DNA of 7,539 bases. It comes from Herminiimonas sp. Lineage in GTDB: Bacteria > Pseudomonadota > Gammaproteobacteria > Burkholderiales > Burkholderiaceae. Positions 1-5,969 of this stretch are shown here, piece by piece. The stretch spans positions 1 through 7,539 of the forward strand of contig JACMQD010000183.1 of NCBI GenBank assembly GCA_014377155.1. Reading direction: 5' to 3'. The notes beneath the pieces are model-generated. The model had not been told where the DNA came from. It was given only the letters and a program-made list of their open reading frames with translations, and ran no database searches. The translations under genes were made by a program, and so were the position numbers. The number at the start of each line of letters is the position of its first letter. Within the stretch, counting starts at the first letter, position 1.

Positions 1-11
1 GCTGATACCGG

Positions 12-410
12 TCAGCGCGGCTCGGAACTCATTTCGATGCGGAAATCGGTTGCCTGCGGACCGTAGGCAGTGCCTTTCAAATACTGGTTTTGCTTGCCCA
101 TGAATACCAGCGGCTTCCATACTTCGCCATCACCGACTTGCATGCCGTTGGCGTCGAGCCAGCGAAAACGATAATAAAGGCGCAAATCCTGCGACTGCGT
201 ATTGAGGACTTCGGCTTGCACCACCAGCACGTCGTTGCGGCGCTGTGAACGCAGGTCGACTGCTTGCAAGCCCTGCAAGTCGCCGCGCACCATCAATTTG
301 GAAGCGATGCCGTCCGACACTGCCGGCGGGACGGGGTTCTGGCCATGCGCTGCCATGGCAGCGCATGCAAGGCTTACGGCTAAGGCAAAGTTTCTAATCA
401 AGATATTCAT
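12..410 (-). CDS. ycfL: YcfL-family (DUF1425) exported protein
   Basis: A 132-residue protein of the YcfL/DUF1425 family, whose biochemical role is not established; in E. coli ycfL sits beside lpoB. Residues 1-23 form a signal peptide: short basic n-region MNILIRN, hydrophobic FALAVSLACAAMAA, then a likely signal peptidase I site after AHG (cut before Q24). The mature part is a small beta-rich domain with the family pattern: VLVVQAEVLNTQ, then YYRFRWLDANGMQVG, then W-KPL and a closing ATDFRIEM. The E. coli homologue is a lipoprotein, but here the only early cysteine (C16, context VSLAC) is a poor lipobox, so the protein may be soluble in the periplasm. The ATG at 408-410 is chosen because it starts the signal peptide and has AGGA five bases upstream; an in-frame ATG at 492-494 would put 28 arginine-rich residues before the signal. 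It follows the COG3014 gene by 80 bases, probably in one operon. Confidence 0.82.
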   Translation of the reverse strand: MNILIRNFALAVSLACAAMAAHGQNPVPPAVSDGIASKLMVRGDLQGLQAVDLRSQRRNDVLVVQAEVLNTQSQDLRLYYRFRWLDANGMQVGDGEVWKPLVFMGKQNQYLKGTAYGPQATDFRIEMSSEPR

Positions 411-415
411 ACTGT

Positions 416-420
416 TCCTG
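416..420 (-). promoter_or_regulatory. Ribosome binding site of the ycfL-like gene
   Basis: On the minus strand CAGGA lies five bases before the ATG at 408-410. No comparable Shine-Dalgarno motif precedes the in-frame ATG at 492-494. This site decides the start in favour of the 132-residue protein. Confidence 0.6.
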
Positions 421-463
421 TCAAAATTTGAACTGGTCTGGTAGCGCGGATGCGTCAGCGGAC

Positions 464-492
464 GGATCCGAAGTCGTATCCGAAGTCGGATC
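464..492. repeat. 12-bp tandem repeat with nested inverted repeats at the COG3014 stop codon
   Basis: The unit GGATCCGAAGTC (464-475) is followed by GTATCCGAAGTC (476-487, one mismatch) and a partial third copy GGATC (488-492). The same bases hold an inverted repeat: GATCCGA (465-471) and TCGGATC (486-492) can form a 7-bp stem with a 14-base loop. On the minus strand a tighter hairpin, ATCCG-ACTT-CGGAT, is also possible. The array overlaps the TGA stop of the COG3014 gene (491-493) and lies in the 80-base leader of the ycfL-like gene. No T-run follows, so a simple intrinsic terminator is unlikely. Slippage-generated repeat or a small translational/mRNA-stability element are both possible. Confidence 0.6.
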
Positions 493-1960
493 ATTTTGCG
501 ACGACGTTCGGGGTCGGCTTGGTAACTTTTTTCTTGATCGAGGACGGCTTTTCCGGCGTCGCGGGCACGTCGGCCGTGGCTGCCGCGACCATACCCGCCT
601 TGCCGAAATGGACCGGTTCACCGAAATAGGTCTTGTTGCGAAAAACGCGTACCGGTACCACCATGTAGCGACCGTCGATCTTCAGTTTATTCGCCCCATC
701 GGCTTGACCGGGAATGCGGAACTCATAGTCGCCCGGCGCCATGAAAGAGCGCGCGATGAACACCCGGCCCGGCAGCGATCGCCACATGCGATCGTCCGCC
801 TCGGGCTCGGTTGCGGTTGCCATCACGTTACCGACCAAGCCACCGAGGCTGCCCAGTCGTTTGTTGGCCTGATCCTGCAGCACGCCCTTGCCGATAGCGC
901 GCACGGCCGCACGTAGCTGGATTCCCGGCAGTTCGTCTTTAAGCGCTTTGCGCGCCATGACGTTGAAATCGGTGATCAGCGCGGTGGGCAAGGCCATGCT
1001 GCCCAGATTGAGCTGGCTGATGTTGAACGCGTCTTTGTCGGGATAGATGACCGGGAAGGCAATCGATACGGCGATCAAGCCGCGGCCAGTCGGAACCGGG
1101 AACGAAACCTTTTGTGACTTGCGCGCCGGGGCATTACCGGATTCGATCACGAACAAGACGTCGGTGAGGCCCTTCTGCCGCCGAAAGCTGGTGCGCTTGT
1201 CGAGGCCGCGCAAACCTTCTTCGAGAACGGGCAAATCAGGACGCAATTCGATCGCTTTGCGGTAGCCAGGAGCGGCCAGGCCCGGCTCGTTCAGCGCTTC
1301 ATAGACGAAGCCGGCCATGTAGTGGCTCAACGCATTCTGGTAACCGTTCTTCAGCTTCAGCACTTCGGGATCGTTCAACGTTTCGACCGGGTAGCCGTTC
1401 AGCTCCTTGGTGTCGGCCTTGATGCCCTTTTCCTTGGCTTCCTTTTCAGCGGCTTCGGTTTCCTTGGCGCGGAATTCGGCGATCACCGCTTCCCGTTCGT
1501 GCGTGCGCTTGATGTCCACGCGCGCGGTGTCGAGGTCGCCCAGGCTGATCCGATCCATCGCCATGCGCGTGGTCAGCATGACCTTTTCATAATCCTGGCC
1601 CTCGTAATCACGCGAACCATCGCCCAGCAGCACGGCGCCGAACTGGCCCATCAGCTTGGCTGGATTACTCTTGGCAGCCGCTTCCCATTCGTTGACCTTG
1701 ATGTCGGCGACTTCAAAAGCGGCGAGACTTTCCTTGTAACGCGAGCCGATACGCATCAACTCGCCTTTTTCCATGTTCAATAACAAGTCCGCTTTTTTCG
1801 CGCCGCCAGTTTGCGCTTCGATCTGTTTAATCGCGTTGCCGATATCGCCTTGGCTGGTCGAGGTCAGCGTTGCCGCTACCGAACTGTCGTGGGTGGGTCC
1901 GGTTGCACAACCAGACAAAACAAGGACCGCAGCGGTGGCGGGAACAATGTAAAAACGCAT
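491..1960 (-). CDS. COG3014-type TPR-containing lipoprotein
   Basis: A 489-residue predicted lipoprotein. The N-terminus is a lipoprotein signal with lipobox LSGC and lipidation at C18; residue +2 is Ala, which would favour sorting to the outer membrane. After this come helical, TPR-like segments: around 60-80 (NMEKGELMRIGSRYKESLAA), a charged Glu/Lys-rich helix around 155-190, and a clear TPR-like stretch near 210-250 (YMAGFVYEALNEPGLAAPGY then RKAIELRPDLP). The second half is a mixed domain, and the last 35 or so residues are an Ala/Pro/Lys-rich, probably disordered tail. This matches the COG3014 lipoproteins encoded next to ycfL and lpoB; that family's function is unknown, and a scaffold role in the envelope is inference only. 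I start at 1958-1960 because it begins the signal peptide; an upstream in-frame ATG (2012-2014) adds 18 residues, disturbs the signal, and lies in a hairpin. Neither start has a strong Shine-Dalgarno sequence. Confidence 0.82.
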   Translation of the reverse strand: MRFYIVPATAAVLVLSGCATGPTHDSSVAATLTSTSQGDIGNAIKQIEAQTGGAKKADLLLNMEKGELMRIGSRYKESLAAFEVADIKVNEWEAAAKSNPAKLMGQFGAVLLGDGSRDYEGQDYEKVMLTTRMAMDRISLGDLDTARVDIKRTHEREAVIAEFRAKETEAAEKEAKEKGIKADTKELNGYPVETLNDPEVLKLKNGYQNALSHYMAGFVYEALNEPGLAAPGYRKAIELRPDLPVLEEGLRGLDKRTSFRRQKGLTDVLFVIESGNAPARKSQKVSFPVPTGRGLIAVSIAFPVIYPDKDAFNISQLNLGSMALPTALITDFNVMARKALKDELPGIQLRAAVRAIGKGVLQDQANKRLGSLGGLVGNVMATATEPEADDRMWRSLPGRVFIARSFMAPGDYEFRIPGQADGANKLKIDGRYMVVPVRVFRNKTYFGEPVHFGKAGMVAAATADVPATPEKPSSIKKKVTKPTPNVVAK

Positions 1961-1994
1961 GGATATCAACCGTTTCGAATTTGAACGAATGAGA

Positions 1995-2019
1995 CTTGAA
2001 TGCAAGCATTGCATTTAAG
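1995..2019. repeat. Near-perfect 11-bp inverted repeat with 3-base loop in the COG3014 gene leader
   Basis: Arms CTTGAATGCAA (1995-2005) and TTGCATTTAAG (2009-2019) are complementary except at one position (1998/2016) and flank a GCA loop. The core AATGCAA/TTGCATT is a perfect 7-bp match. It lies in the non-coding gap between the hydrolase and the COG3014 gene, 34 bases before the chosen ATG. In RNA it would be an AU-rich hairpin without a trailing U-run, so it is a weak terminator candidate; as DNA it has the look of a dyad-symmetric operator. Function not known. Confidence 0.65.
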
Positions 2020-2035
2020 ATAATTTTGTTGCCGT

Positions 2036-2041
2036 AGTATA
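2036..2041 (-). promoter_or_regulatory. Candidate -10 box for the COG3014/ycfL unit
   Basis: On the minus strand TATACT (5 of 6 to the sigma-70 consensus TATAAT) lies about 75 bases upstream of the ATG at 1958-1960, in a locally AT-rich stretch. No good -35 box is visible 16-18 bases further upstream, and it is not an extended -10. If used, transcription would begin near 2029 and the inverted repeat at 1995-2019 would sit just downstream of the start point. The call rests on the box and its position only. Confidence 0.25.
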
Positions 2042-2064
2042 AATAGAAAAGGTGGTGCGTAGAA

Positions 2065-3042
2065 CTATTTTTTCAACATGTTGTCCAGAGCGAACCAAAA
2101 GTTCTCTAAAAGAAATTTGTTGCCTATTTGCAACGAATGTCCCGCTCCGTGGAAAATGTGCAAATTCAGGTTTGTCTTTCGGTGCTGAAGGAACTGATCG
2201 CGCAGGAACAACGCTGATTCCACCGGCACTGCCAGATCGGCATCGCCCATCGCCATCCAGACCGGGATCGACATGGCGAGTAAATTGTCGGTGTGTCGTA
2301 AATCGCGCAACTCGGCCCAGTAGCGCCAGGTACGCCCACCGATGTCATGTGCCGGCGCATCAGGTTCTGACGGACGACGATCGAGTGCGGCGAGCGTGTC
2401 GAGACCGGAAGCACGGCCGTGCTTGATGGCCTGGAGCCGATATGCATCGAGCGGATCCATGCCGCCGTTGGCGAGAATGACGGCGTGCGTCACGCCCGGT
2501 ATCTGGCGCGTCAATAACGGCACCATGTCGCCGCCTTCGGAGATGCCGACAATGACAATGCGCTGCGCGACGATATGCTGGTCGCGCAGCATCGTTAGCT
2601 CATGGAGAATGAATTCGGTCTGGTCGGCCAGCCATCGGCTCAGATGGTCTGCCTCTACGAACGCGCGACTGCATGCGTTAGACGCGTTCCATGCGCGTTC
2701 GTCGATGAAGCGTTTTTGCAAGATGCTGATGCGTAGCGGTCCTGACTCGCCTTCCAGTCCTCGGAAGTATCGTGGAAGAAAATACTGCATGCTGTTGCAA
2801 CCTGAGCCGCTGACGACGAACACCAGAGTCTGCGGCTGACCGGCAGGCGCCGGCTCCAGCGACAGGCTTTTATCGAATGAAAAGTAAATCGCCTGGCCGC
2901 CATCCTGAAAATGGAATGTTCGGGCCGGAATGCGCAAGGCAGGATCGACGTGTGGCGGGGCCTCGCGTATCGCGCAGGATTGGCACAGGAATAACGCCAG
3001 TGATAAAAGCGGACGACGCCAGCGCGTCCCCCGCGCCGTCAC
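2065..3042 (-). CDS. Exported alpha/beta hydrolase coupled to dppF
   Basis: A 325-residue serine hydrolase of the alpha/beta fold; substrate unknown. Visible elements in order: basic n-region and hydrophobic stretch (residues 7-20), a probable oxyanion-hole segment VVSGSGCN (76-83), the nucleophile elbow GISEGG with S168, an acid in MGDADLAVP (probably D269), and the catalytic histidine in GAGHSL (H302). The N-terminus ends in CQSC, a loose lipobox (C23), so the protein may be a lipoprotein or periplasmic via ordinary signal cleavage. The start is GTG at 3040-3042, with GGAA five bases upstream; it overlaps the dppF stop as GTGA, and the next in-frame ATG (residue 85) would delete the signal and oxyanion segment. 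The overlap implies co-transcription and coupled translation with dppF. An esterase or peptidase acting on imported or envelope-derived peptides is plausible but is inference. Confidence 0.8.
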   Translation of the reverse strand: MTARGTRWRRPLLSLALFLCQSCAIREAPPHVDPALRIPARTFHFQDGGQAIYFSFDKSLSLEPAPAGQPQTLVFVVSGSGCNSMQYFLPRYFRGLEGESGPLRISILQKRFIDERAWNASNACSRAFVEADHLSRWLADQTEFILHELTMLRDQHIVAQRIVIVGISEGGDMVPLLTRQIPGVTHAVILANGGMDPLDAYRLQAIKHGRASGLDTLAALDRRPSEPDAPAHDIGGRTWRYWAELRDLRHTDNLLAMSIPVWMAMGDADLAVPVESALFLRDQFLQHRKTNLNLHIFHGAGHSLQIGNKFLLENFWFALDNMLKK

Positions 3043-4016
3043 GAAATTTCCGCGACCCGATGGCAGGCAACCAGACGACCCTCGAAATTCTCAAGCGGCG
3101 GCACGTCCTCGCGACAGCGACTTATGGCATACGGGCAGCGCGTGTTGAACGCACAACCCGGCGGCGGCGCCATCGGAGAAGGTAGTTCGCCGGGCAGCAT
3201 GATCTTTTCCTGGCGCTGAGCCGGATCGATGCGTGGTGTGCTTGCCAGCAGCGCCCGGGTGTACGGATGCAGCGGACGGCGAAAGACCTCGTCCTTTTTT
3301 CCATGCTCGACCGTTTTGCCCAGATACATTACCAGCACCTCGTCGGCGATATGCTCGACCACGGCCAAGTTATGCGAAATGAACAGGTAGGCCACGCTGC
3401 TGGCTTCCTGAATGTCCATCAACAGATTCAGCACTTGCGCCTGGATCGACACATCGAGTGCCGATACCGGCTCATCAGCGACGATGACTTTCGGCTCCAG
3501 CATCAAGGCCCTGGCGATCGCGATGCGCTGGCGCTGCCCACCGGAAAACATGTGCGGAAACCGCCCATAGTGCTCCGGTCGGAGGCCGACCATCGCCATC
3601 ATCTGCCGTGCCTTTTCGGCCCGCTCGCGCTTGTCGAGCGTGGTGTTGATCGATAGCGGTTCTTCCAGCATGGCACCGACTTTCTTGCGCGGATTGAGGC
3701 TGGCATAGGGATTCTGGAACACCATCTGCACCAATGGTCGGACGCGCTTCTTCATGGCGCGGTCGGCATCGGCGATGTTGGTACCGTCCATCCACAACTG
3801 GCCGCCGGTCGGTGGTTCGATCATCGTGATCTGGCGTGCCAGTGTCGATTTGCCGCATCCTGATTCGCCGACCACCGCCAGCGTCTTGCCAGGCGTGAGC
3901 ACGAACGATACGCCATCGAGCGCGCGCGCGATAGCCTTTGGTTTGAACAGGCCCTGCGACACCGGATAGTGCTTCGTCAGCTCTTTTGCTTCGAGCAGGA
4001 TGGTGGCCTGCATCAT
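3039..4016 (-). CDS. dppF: Dipeptide ABC transporter ATP-binding protein DppF
   Basis: A 325-residue cytoplasmic ATPase that pairs with DppD to power dipeptide import through DppBC. Motifs: Walker [10 protein letters not shown] (50-58), Q-loop VFQNP (Q101), signature FSGGQRQR (157-164), Walker B VIVADEP (177-183) with SALD D-loop, and H-loop ISHN (H215). The C-terminal oligopeptide/dipeptide extension begins near HPYTRALL (250-257) and carries C288, C294, C301 and C318, the spacing of the [4Fe-4S] site known in Dpp ATPases. The start at 4014-4016 overlaps the dppD stop as ATGA and has AAGGAG seven bases upstream; a second ATG follows directly and would give a protein one residue shorter. An open frame reaches further upstream but lies within dppD and is not family-like. 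Its TGA is shared with the GTG start of the hydrolase. Confidence 0.95.
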   Translation of the reverse strand: MMQATILLEAKELTKHYPVSQGLFKPKAIARALDGVSFVLTPGKTLAVVGESGCGKSTLARQITMIEPPTGGQLWMDGTNIADADRAMKKRVRPLVQMVFQNPYASLNPRKKVGAMLEEPLSINTTLDKRERAEKARQMMAMVGLRPEHYGRFPHMFSGGQRQRIAIARALMLEPKVIVADEPVSALDVSIQAQVLNLLMDIQEASSVAYLFISHNLAVVEHIADEVLVMYLGKTVEHGKKDEVFRRPLHPYTRALLASTPRIDPAQRQEKIMLPGELPSPMAPPPGCAFNTRCPYAISRCREDVPPLENFEGRLVACHRVAEIS

Positions 4017-5020
4017 GCCGTCGCTCCTTCGGCAATCCAGCCATTGGTCGGGTTGCCTGCTGCATCGAGTGGATAATGACAGCGTGCCTGCGCGTCCGGC
4101 ACGCCGTCCAGGCCCGGACGCACATCGCGGCAATGCTGGCGTACGTAGCGACACCGCGGATTAAGCAGGCAGCCGGATGGCCGGTCGTACTGGCCCGGCA
4201 CGACACCCGGAATGGTTTGCAAGCGCCGACGACCGATATTGTGCTCGGGCAGCGCTGCCAACAGCGCCTGCGTGTACGGATGGCGTGGCGCATTGAAGAT
4301 GTCCGGCACGCGTCCGGTTTCGACCACCTGCCCGGCGTACATTACCACCACGCGCTGCGCGGTCTGCGCGATCACGCTCAGGTCATGCGTGATCAGCATC
4401 AGCGCCATGCCACGCTCGCGCTGCAGGTTCAACAACAGCTCCAGCATCTGCGCCTGTACGGTGACGTCGAGTGCGGTGGTCGGTTCGTCGGCGATCAGCA
4501 GGCGCGGGTTGCAGGCAATCGCCATCGCCACCATCACGCGCTGGCTCATGCCACCGGAGAGCTGATGCGGATAGGCTTCGAGGCGGCGTTCCGGATCGGG
4601 AATATCGACTTGCTTGAGCAATTCCAGCGCCCGCGCGCGCAGTTCTTTTTTCGATCCGCCCTGATGCACGCCGATCGTTTCCATCAACTGGTATGCGACG
4701 GTAAAGCACGGGTTCAGGCTGGTCATCGGGTCCTGGAAAATCATCGCGATATCCTTGCCGAGCAAACCGCGCCGCTCACGGTCGGACATGCGCAACAGGT
4801 CGCGGCCATCGAAGGCCATGCGCTCCGCTGTGACGCGCCCCGGATAATCGATCAGTCCCATCAGCGCCAGTGAGGTGACACTCTTGCCGGAGCCGGATTC
4901 GCCGACGATGCCGACCACTTCGCCCTGCTCGATGACGAGGTCGAGGCCGTCGACCGCCGTGAACGGCGACTTCTCTGCGCCGAATTCGACCCGCAGGTTT
5001 TTGATATCGAGTAATGCCAT
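4013..5020 (-). CDS. dppD: Dipeptide ABC transporter ATP-binding protein DppD
   Basis: A 335-residue ABC ATPase, the partner of DppF on the cytoplasmic face of DppBC. Walker A is GESGSGKS (40-47), the Q-loop IFQDP (Q96), the signature LSGGMSQR (154-161), Walker B LLIADEP (174-180) followed by TTALD, and the H-loop THD (H212). The C-terminal extension starts at HPYTQALL (247-254) and contains C284, C290, C297 and C314, the same four-cysteine layout as DppF. In characterised DppD proteins this binds a [4Fe-4S] cluster. Length is normal for the family. The ATG at 5018-5020 has a modest AGG six bases upstream and begins directly with the usual [11 protein letters not shown] strand. It lies 43 bases after dppC and its TGA overlaps the dppF start. 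Confidence 0.95.
   Translation of the reverse strand: MALLDIKNLRVEFGAEKSPFTAVDGLDLVIEQGEVVGIVGESGSGKSVTSLALMGLIDYPGRVTAERMAFDGRDLLRMSDRERRGLLGKDIAMIFQDPMTSLNPCFTVAYQLMETIGVHQGGSKKELRARALELLKQVDIPDPERRLEAYPHQLSGGMSQRVMVAMAIACNPRLLIADEPTTALDVTVQAQMLELLLNLQRERGMALMLITHDLSVIAQTAQRVVVMYAGQVVETGRVPDIFNAPRHPYTQALLAALPEHNIGRRRLQTIPGVVPGQYDRPSGCLLNPRCRYVRQHCRDVRPGLDGVPDAQARCHYPLDAAGNPTNGWIAEGATA
4024..4029 (-). promoter_or_regulatory. Ribosome binding site of dppF
   Basis: AAGGAG on the minus strand, seven bases before the ATG at 4014-4016 and inside the last codons of dppD. It is the strongest Shine-Dalgarno match in the window and fixes the dppF start over the longer open frame upstream. Confidence 0.75.
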
Positions 5021-5033
5021 GCTGTGCCTGTCC

Positions 5034-5063
5034 TTATTGGTGCTTATTGGTGCTCATCGATGC
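5034..5063. repeat. 10-bp tandem repeat in the dppC-dppD spacer
   Basis: TTATTGGTGC occurs twice head to tail (5034-5043, 5044-5053), followed by a degenerate third copy TCATCGATGC (5054-5063, 7 of 10 matching). The array fills most of the 43-base spacer, from directly after the dppC stop to 13 bases before the dppD start. It is non-coding and looks like a slippage-prone array; copy-number change would alter dppC-dppD spacing without touching either protein. Confidence 0.75.
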
Positions 5064-5969
5064 CTATCGTTTCAGCTTCGGGTCGAGCGCATCGCGCAAG
5101 CCGTCGCCCATCAGATTAAACGCCAGCACCGAGATCAGGATCGCCAAGCCGGGAAAGGTGACCACCCACCAGGCACGCTGGATGAATTCGAGGGAATTGG
5201 CCAGCATCGATCCCCATTCCGGCGTCGGCGGCTGCGCCCCGAGCCCGAGAAAACCCAGTGCCGCCGCATCCAGGATCGCCGCCGAAAACCCCAGCGTGGC
5301 CTGCACGATCAAAGGCGCCGCACAGTTGGGCAACACGCAGTTGAACATAAGTCGCAAGGTGCCGGCGCCGGCGATGCGCGAGGCGTTGACATAGTCCTTG
5401 GACAGTTCGCCGATGACGGCCGCACGCGTCAGCCGCGCATAGTGCGGCAGCAGCACGATGGCGATCGCGTACATCGCATTGATCAGACCGGCGCCCAGGA
5501 TCGCCACCACGGCGACCGCCAGCAGCAGGCTGGGCAAGGCCAGCATGATATCCATCAGCCGCATGATCGCCACCTCGACCACGCCGCGAAAAAATCCCGC
5601 TGCCAGCCCCAGCGCCACGCCCAGTCCGAGCGACAGCGACACCGACACCAGGCCAATGATCAGTGACAGTCGCGTACCGTGGATCAGGCGCGACAGCACA
5701 TCGCGTCCGACCGGGTCGGTGCCGAGCAGGAACCGACTGCTGCCACCGTCCTGCCAGACCGGCGGTACCAGCGTGAAATCTCGGTACTGTTCGATGGCCG
5801 AATGCGGCGCGACGACATCGGCCAGCAGCGCCAGCAGGATCAGCAGGCAGACCACGACCAGACCGACCACGGCGCCGCGATTCTGGCTGAAATAATTCCA
5901 CAGCTCGCGCAGCGGGTGCGGCGGCTCGGGTTGCGTTAACGCGATTTTGGCAGGAACAGGATGCGTCAT
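5064..5969 (-). CDS. dppC: Dipeptide ABC transporter permease DppC
   Basis: A 301-residue inner-membrane permease that forms the dipeptide channel with DppB. The cytoplasmic N-terminus (about 1-31) leads to a first membrane helix near 32-54 (OppC_N region). A periplasmic segment ends in the family hallmark LGTDPVGRDVLSRL (82-95), followed by several further helices. The cytoplasmic EAA coupling loop, which docks on the ATPases, is around 191-215 (KDYVNASRIAGAGTLRLMFN). The conserved LGFLGLGAQPPTPEWG lies at 238-253, before the last helix. Length agrees with E. coli DppC (about 300 residues). The ATG at 5967-5969 shares one base with the dppB stop (TGATG) and has no strong Shine-Dalgarno motif, so coupled translation is likely. 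No defects seen. Confidence 0.95.
   Translation of the reverse strand: MTHPVPAKIALTQPEPPHPLRELWNYFSQNRGAVVGLVVVCLLILLALLADVVAPHSAIEQYRDFTLVPPVWQDGGSSRFLLGTDPVGRDVLSRLIHGTRLSLIIGLVSVSLSLGLGVALGLAAGFFRGVVEVAIMRLMDIMLALPSLLLAVAVVAILGAGLINAMYAIAIVLLPHYARLTRAAVIGELSKDYVNASRIAGAGTLRLMFNCVLPNCAAPLIVQATLGFSAAILDAAALGFLGLGAQPPTPEWGSMLANSLEFIQRAWWVVTFPGLAILISVLAFNLMGDGLRDALDPKLKR

Noticed and set aside
411..494. N-terminal extension of the ycfL-like gene to the ATG at 492-494
   Set aside because: It would place 28 arginine-rich residues before a clear signal peptide and has no Shine-Dalgarno motif, although the ATGA overlap with the COG3014 stop is noted.
1322..1783. Plus-strand open frame of 153 codons inside the COG3014 gene
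   Set aside because: Antisense to a well-supported lipoprotein gene; its hydrophobic Phe/Leu/Gly run mirrors the Glu/Lys-rich helix on the coding strand.
2074..2083. Perfect 10-bp palindrome CAACATGTTG near the hydrolase stop
   Set aside because: It lies in coding sequence, does not extend further, has no loop for an RNA hairpin, and a palindrome this short is expected by chance.
3043..3094. Hydrolase start upstream of the GTG
   Set aside because: The frame upstream of 3042 would run into dppF without a signal-like start, whereas the GTG gives a proper n-region plus hydrophobic segment and has GGAA five bases before it.
4017..4154. N-terminal extension of dppF to an upstream ATG at 4152-4154
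   Set aside because: The added 46 residues lie fully inside dppD, are Arg/Cys-rich and not family-like, while the ATG at 4014-4016 has a strong AAGGAG and an ATGA overlap.
3986..4873. Plus-strand open frame of 295 codons across dppD
   Set aside because: It is a shadow of dppD on the opposite strand; the composition is rich in His, Arg and Gln, typical of antisense frames in GC-rich genes, and no domain is recognisable.
4875..5666. Plus-strand open frame of 263 codons across dppC
   Set aside because: Antisense shadow of dppC with low-complexity Gln/Arg/His/Asp composition; it also reads through the tandem repeat in the dppC-dppD spacer.
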